Both the position numbers and the translations under genes were made by a program. The notes below the pieces were generated by a model. That model was not told where the DNA came from and ran no database searches. It saw only the letters and a list, made by a program, of their open reading frames with translations. Shown here piece by piece: positions 41,401-64,000 of a stretch of 64,000 nt of DNA. Position 1 is the first letter of the stretch. Each line of letters starts with the position of its first letter. The DNA is from Serinus canaria (taxonomy: Eukaryota > Chordata > Aves > Passeriformes > Fringillidae): assembly GCF_022539315.1 (NCBI RefSeq), contig NC_066313.1:39159059-39223058 (forward strand). Reading direction: 5' to 3'.

Positions 41401-44008
41401 TTCATAGCAGGTCTGGTTTAGATGTGGAAGCTGCTGCTACAGAAACAGAATTGCTAAGCTCAAGTAATTAACAAAGTTTAAAAAAAAATTAGGTAGGTTA
41501 GGTAGCAAACTATCTTGTTATCCTAATAATTCACAAAACAAATCTGGAAATATCTTCTGATCAAATTATTGTTTTATTATAAATGAAAAGGATAACTATG
41601 TAAGGTGAAAATTATGTTACTGCAGATGTTCTGAAACATCTAGCATCAGGCACAGTTACAGGAGGCAAAATACTTGGCCTTGAGTCTAATTAAGTATGAA
41701 AAGACTTCTTTGAAATGCTTTTTTAATATTAGTGATGTTAGCAAATGAAAGTTTTTTACCATATCAGTGTTCCAAGTGGGAGTAGCCAAAGGTTCCCAGT
41801 GAAATACCAAAATGTTCATACAATGGATCACAAAGGCATTTTTAGTTTGGTACATTTAATTTTTTTTTAATCAGTGTGTTATATTTGGTATTGTGCTCAT
41901 TTTAAATACTACATTGCTTGTCACACTACATTTGGCAATAGACCTCTTCCAATATATTTAACAAATTGTTCAATGAGTAATAACTACATATAAAATATCT
42001 TCAATGATTAAAAAAATCCATATGTATTTTCTTCATGAAATACAATATATACATTACGATCTTATAGTTTTAAGGTACATCAAATTTTGAGTTTAAACAA
42101 ATTCACAGTGTACATTTTACCTCTGTAATAAAAATCTTCACTTTAAAAGTGCCTGGATCTCAAACTGTGTATGTGTATTTCCTCTCTCTGGGTTTATGGA
42201 GAGTGAGGGTTTACCATCAATGAGCACTACAGCAGATCCAAATTGTTTATTACAATGACCAAAAATTAAGACTTCTGATTATTGAAAGTGAACACTGACT
42301 GTCCCTGTTACCTCTGATCCTGACCAACAGGTTTTCTGAAGAGCTTCTCTCAGATGGGAGATGTGCTTTGAGCAGCATGGCCCCTAACACAGCCCTTCAG
42401 TGGAGCTGAATGAACTGTCCACTGTTTCAGAAAACCAGGTCCAAAATCCTCAGGTGGAACTTCAATTCAGAGGCCAGTCCTGGCCAAGGGAGATGGCCAG
42501 GAACCATCCAGGAGACAAAACGCAGTGAAGTTACCATCACACTGCCTCCAGCCTAAGGTCACACCAGCTGCCTGTGCTCTACTGCCTTTGAATCCTCACC
42601 TTCCTCCTTCTCCCTCAGAGGAAGAAGCCTTAGAAGTTTCTAAATCCTAAGTTCATTGCACCTGAGGCCCACAGGACACACACTGCTCCCCATACTCCAT
42701 TTGTGGCTAAACTTTCGTGCCAAGCTCTTCCTCCAAAGCGTGACAAACACTCACGGGGCAAGCTGACCTCAGTCCCCCACCTCCACCTCACTGTCTCCAA
42801 GTGATTTCAAAACCCATTCTAATATGTCTTTTTTCCCTGAAAATACACAGTGAGTCCATCAACAATTTTTTAAAAAGAACTATCAATAAATCCAGCTGGA
42901 AGCTAATCTAAACCCAATAAAAATAATCTCCAGCCTGAAAGGGAAAGGCAGAAACATTTTAATACATTCCACAGTAAATAAGTTTCAGAAAGCTAATTTT
43001 AAAGCAATTACTGGCAAGCCTTTTTAAGTCCTGTTTCATACAAGTCTTTTGCAGGTGTGTTATACACCTGGATGCCATGTTTTAGTTTTTCACAGCCCTT
43101 TCACTAATCTCCAAAAAAAAAAAAAGCTTAAAGAGAAGAAGAGATGCCCAATGTAATGTATGTTTATAACAGATCCAGAATTAGTGACTGTCCAAAGAGA
43201 GAAACACAAATTACTCTATTAACCAAGGGGAAAATTATGGAATGGAATTTATGCTGTTTCTGTCTGGAAAGACAGAAACCATCTGACTGTCCTGCATGGA
43301 CATTGTTACACAACAAACAGCCAGACAGAGCATGGGATAGCTCATCTGCAGTTTAACAGAAAGAGATTTTTAACTATTGCAGTGGGCAGGGTGAAAATGT
43401 TGGAGCTTTCTTTATCACATGGAGTGAAGATTCTTCATTAAAAGAGTCCTAAAAAATGCAGCACAAAAGCTGAGCTGTCACCAGTGGAAAAAAGGACGAG
43501 GGATGCAAATCCAGAGAAGATAAGATTTCATTATTTTTTGCAACAAGACTGTTTTGTTTGCTATCTATGTCTGCAGAAAATTTAATCATTTAAACAGGTT
43601 TAACATAGAGAAACATGATCCCCCATGCATGAAATTCCCAGAATTCAAAGAGAGGTTTGCACCTAACACTTTAGTATCTTCCACCTCAAATAAAAATGTT
43701 GCATTCAAACCCCTAACCTGCAGTTTTGGAGGTTCAGTTCAAGACATAAAAGCTGGAGAACTTGGAAATTCTGAAACAGATTGGACCATCAAGGGTTAAT
43801 TATTTTGGGTTAAAGAAAGTTTTCTTCCAGCCTCAGAAATAGCTTTTCAATAAACTTGGTGGAAAATATTTCTTTTTTAATGCACTGACTCCCATTGGAA
43901 CCAAGGTATCTCACAGGATACTCCAGTGCTGACAGGGATCAGTAGGGAAAATACAAAACAGTGCTCTGAGTGTCCTGATATCTACTTCTACATGGAAACG
44001 TCCATAAG
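35451..44008. other. Intergenic region downstream of TRPC6, no gene seen
   Basis: AT-rich DNA without recognisable exons. The 131-codon plus frame at 36373-36768 overlaps an equally open minus frame and matches nothing I know. A roughly 49-bp tandem duplication lies at 39724-39794. Part of 42-44 kb could belong to a long TRPC6 3' UTR if a distal poly(A) site is used. Confidence 0.5.
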
Positions 44009-44521
44009 TTTATTTTAATATCCTACACATTCTTAAGAAAGGGAGTTAGCTTATTTTTCTCTTTTTGCTAGTTGGGAATGCTGGAAAAATGAAATAGGTT
44101 TTGATATATGTATATATTTAAAAGCCTGGATTTTTCTCTTTTGCTTCACTAAAATATATGTAAGAATGGTTACAAAAGGAAATTTGCAAAAATAAACAGT
44201 TAACATAGGAAAAGTTTCAATCTATGCTTTTAATCCTTCATGACTGATCTCATCAAGATTCCACTGGAATTCTAGATGGTAAATTGAGTACTTGAATTAT
44301 CTCAAATCAACTATTCTTCAGCAGGTAAAGAATAAATATCTTTACTGAAGTGGTATGGTCTCCCTACTGTAGATCTAGAGGATTTGCCACTGTGTTCTTT
44401 CAATAAAGAATTGGAATGATTTAATTTCTGAATCTTTTTTAGAAATGTGAGCTAGACTTGAGGAAAACAGAAATATGGCTTTAAGTGAATTGTTAACATT
44501 CTGTTGCATATCTTCTTTTGG
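44009..44521 (-). other. TRPC6: Candidate TRPC6 3' UTR with first AATAAA
   Basis: Downstream of the stop, the first canonical AATAAA I noticed on the minus strand is at 44014-44009 (TTTATT on the plus strand), about 510 nt after the stop. The stretch between is AT-rich and non-coding. Further AATAAA copies occur farther left, so the true 3' end may lie beyond this. This rests on one motif only. Confidence 0.35.
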
Positions 44522-62591
<18,070 letters not shown>

Positions 62592-64000
62592 CTACAAACT
62601 AATAAAAAAAGAAGAGCACAAAAATGATACAGCTTTCAGAATAACTTCTCTTAAAATACAGCTATAGGAAGTGGATTAAGAAGGCTGGAATAGTGAAAAT
62701 GCAGCTTAAATCCAAAGGAGCATTAGAGGGGCATAAGAAAAACTATTTTGATAAGCCAAATCTCCAGCAAAATGGCATGTTGCCATCAGCAATAAATATT
62801 TTAACTTAAAAACTTATTTATGAACACTCTGTTCTGTTCCATCACAAACTATTAATTTCCTCTTAGCCTAATTTATCTGGGCAAACTCTAGTTGTTTCCG
62901 ACATTTATAATTTTAATTTTACTGCTTCAGAAATTCCAACACTTTGAGTCTTCTGTTCTGCAAAAACTCAACACAATCTTCATTTGGGAAAGAAATAATA
63001 TATCCTATTTTCACATAATTAATACAGAAAATACCTTTTTTTTCAGCTGGCATGAGAAAACAGCTGTCACATCTGCAGGAAATCAGGTGAGGATTACTTA
63101 TAACTTGGTTCTGGAACCATTTGGACAAACTGCAAAACTGAGAAGTCTGTCCTATAACGCTCTTTGTGTCCTCTGGACAGCATAAGAAGCACCTTACAAA
63201 GGTAGATGTTAAAAAATTGTAGATTCTTGTGTACTGTACATTTTTAAATTCAAATCTATAAATAAAATAAAAATTATTTGAATGTAGTATTTTTTTCTAG
63301 GTCCATTCTCTATACTTAAAAGATGACTGGCTGAAGGTACAAGAAATGTCTTTACTGAGATAAGAGAAAGTGTTGCAAGAAAGTTCACACGTGCAGAAGC
63401 ACTGAGACTCAAACAGTAAGAAGGACTCAAGCTCAATGTAATCTGTTCTCTTCAACTGCTGTTTCAGCTCTCTGTAGTGACTGTAGCTTGGCAAGTGTTT
63501 TGCAGGTTGTGTTCATATATTGGTTCAGACAGAATGGGGTTTTGTCTTTTCTTCCCTGAATCAACACATAAATACACCTCACATATACATTTTTGTGTGT
63601 CCCCCAGGGATGTGAACTCAATTTCTGTAAAAATTTAGGGTAACATGCTTTTGAAATATACTTTTTATCTGTGTCTTCTTGATCTTTGGCCGTACAAACT
63701 TCAAATCTCCCTGGTTGACACAAGTCACCTAGAATTTTACAACCTATATTAGCCAAGACAAGTTTCCTGGGAAATTCCAATGTTTATGCAGCTACAAACT
63801 CAGCTGGTTTCACTGAGCACTATTCAGATGGATAGCAGAGTATTAAACTGTCAGTAGAAATGAAAGCAAGCCAAAGAAGGGACAATAATTCCTGTAGCTG
63901 GCACTGCCTAAAGCCTGCTTTCTCCTGAACTAAGAAACACAGTACTAATATTCCTAGGTTGTGCCTCTGATCCCTTCATACAGACACAAACACAGTTTCT
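62592..64000 (-). other. TRPC6: TRPC6 intron, continuing beyond the window
   Basis: About 1.4 kb upstream of the first visible coding exon. No peptide like the preceding TRPC6 exon (which should end near KYEVKKFV) was found. The 115-codon minus frame at 63433-63780 is cysteine-containing but matches nothing in the TRPC family. Confidence 0.65.

Noticed and set aside
1..44000. Search for PGR or another neighbouring gene
   Set aside because: Expected from amniote gene order, but no nuclear-receptor zinc-finger or ligand-domain peptide and no CpG-rich first exon was seen.
63433..63780. 115-codon minus-strand frame considered as an upstream TRPC6 exon
   Set aside because: No similarity to the ankyrin or linker region of TRPC channels and no join in the required phase to the exon at 62591.

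Overview
The window looks like nuclear DNA from a bird. It is AT-rich, has long introns and long gene-poor stretches, and carries many CR1 LINE fragments plus one ERVL-type solo LTR of a kind found in avian genomes. Nothing in it is bacterial, plasmid or phage. CR1 and the LTR are recognised from memory of avian repeat families, not by a search.

The only gene I can support is the 3' part of TRPC6, on the minus strand between 62591 and 44522. TRPC6 is a diacylglycerol-activated, calcium-permeable cation channel. Nine coding exons were read by hand. They have GT/AG borders and phases that all fit, and together give 1,577 nt: a 2-nt split codon followed by 524 codons and a TAA stop. They cover the end of the cytosolic N-domain, all the membrane segments, the pore with its LFW motif, the TRP box, the calmodulin/IP3-receptor-binding region and the C-terminal coiled coil. 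The upstream exons (start codon and ankyrin repeats) lie beyond position 64000.

Layout: 1-44521 is intergenic DNA downstream of TRPC6. In amniotes the next gene on this side is expected to be PGR, but no PGR exon is visible. This half holds a CR1-like scrap near 4.2 kb, a telomere-like TTAGGG-rich patch near 6.5-6.7 kb, a CR1 at 26.1-26.8 kb, an old CR1 at 35.0-35.3 kb, and microsatellites. The range 44522-62591 is TRPC6 with its introns. These contain six CR1 pieces (one of them a tail-to-tail composite), the LTR at 45.6-46.1 kb, and a (TTCTA)n array at 53.7 kb beside a CR1 reverse-transcriptase fragment. From 62592 to the end is intron sequence.

I found no novel multi-gene system. The most useful observations concern TRPC6: the S3-S4 loop lacks an N-glycosylation site present in mammals, a mammalian 25-residue C-terminal segment was not found, and the 76-nt penultimate coding exon is closely hemmed in by transposable elements.
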